Source: Monodelphis domestica (taxonomy: Eukaryota > Chordata > Mammalia > Didelphimorphia > Didelphidae). From it: a DNA stretch of 64,000 nucleotides. The notes below the pieces were generated by a model. It was given only the letters and a program-made list of their open reading frames with translations. It was not told the DNA's origin and ran no database searches. This document shows, piece after piece, positions 63,480 to 64,000 of this stretch (positions within the stretch are counted from its first letter, which is position 1; each line of letters begins with the position of its first letter). The stretch is taken from the NCBI RefSeq assembly GCF_027887165.1, contig NC_077227.1:77940988-78004987 (forward strand), written 5' to 3'. Position numbers and translations under genes: made by a program.

Positions 63480-64000
63480 AATTGGGATTTGATTGATTCC
63501 TGAGATGTGACAAGGAGAGCTGATGAGTGGAGAAAACTGTGTATAACAGATTAGGGATCCTCAGTCTCTCTTTTGCAACTCAGCTTTGAGGAGCTCAGAG
63601 GCTTCTGGCAGCTCATTCTTGTGGCTACTCAAGTCTTTTGTGGTCTTTTGCCTCATGGGCGTGAGCTCTGGTCAGCATTTTGTGGCTTCGGATTTCGGCT
63701 TCCTGATTCGGACTTTGGATTCTAGTGAAGATTTGGCTTTCTGTGTTGGAGACTTGGGCTAAAGAGGAACACTTACTCCGGTGAGACTCTTACCTCCTTG
63801 CCTTTTGTGGATCAGTCTTTTCAGTGTCAGTCTCTGGTTATTGAAATGCCTGGCTGAAGACATTCTCATGAGCTGCTGAAATTTGCATTCAGATTCAAAT
63901 TCAAGGTCTTGGAGGCACTCAGACGCGACTTAGGGTATTTGTAGTTAGGCAATATTTTCTACCTCCTTCCTACATTTCCCTCTCTTACCATAACTATTTT
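63480..64000 (+). mobile_element. Possible LTR fragment running off the window
   Basis: Low-CpG sequence with repeated TTCGGA/GATTTGG-like motifs (ATTTCGGCTTCCTGATTCGG, GACTTTGGATTCTAGTG) that resembles LTR U3/R sequence. No boundary is visible. It is not PI4K2A exon sequence. Confidence 0.3.

Overview
The window is nuclear DNA of a marsupial. Gene order and protein sequence match the vertebrate PI4K2A-AVPI1-MARVELD1-ZFYVE27 block (human 10q24.2), shown here in reverse orientation. The background is dense with the short tRNA-derived SINE typical of opossums and other marsupials, plus MIR/Ther-type CORE-SINEs, L2, L1 and RTE LINEs, hAT DNA transposons and LTR elements. CpG is scarce except at three gene 5' ends. 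I cannot tell from the sequence which marsupial it is.

Layout. About 1-4.4 kb holds the 5' part of ZFYVE27 (protrudin), minus strand: one coding exon and a CpG-rich promoter. About 4.4-25.7 kb is intergenic and almost entirely repeats, including a complete two-LTR fossil element (6.13-9.89 kb), a broken 7SL RNA copy and an RTE LINE. About 25.7-31.1 kb is MARVELD1, minus strand. Its 173-codon frame lies in one exon, and 2.9 kb downstream there is a candidate alternative terminal exon. About 31-45.6 kb is intergenic, with two very long purine-rich arrays and nested transposons. About 45.6-56.5 kb is AVPI1, plus strand: a non-coding first exon in a CpG island carrying a perfect CRE, a repeat-filled 8 kb intron, and two coding exons. 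About 57-64 kb is the 3' end of PI4K2A, minus strand: its last four coding exons, convergent with AVPI1.

The genes are neighbours by ancient synteny, not an operon. PI4K2A makes PI4P on Golgi and endosomal membranes. Protrudin is an ER-endosome membrane protein. MARVELD1 is a four-helix MARVEL protein. AVPI1 is a small vasopressin-responsive protein. I infer no joint pathway.

The observations most worth checking are: (1) a phase-matched, unannotated 50-codon C-terminal exon for MARVELD1, whose usual stop codon lies inside a good splice donor; (2) loss of the ancestral start Met of ZFYVE27, which reads ACG here; (3) perfect CREs in two promoters; (4) an OC1-like hAT with a perfect 8-bp target duplication, nested in a SINE inside an L1; (5) a 7SL fossil cut into three pieces by later insertions; (6) a T-free tract of about 840 bp that grew from a SINE tail.
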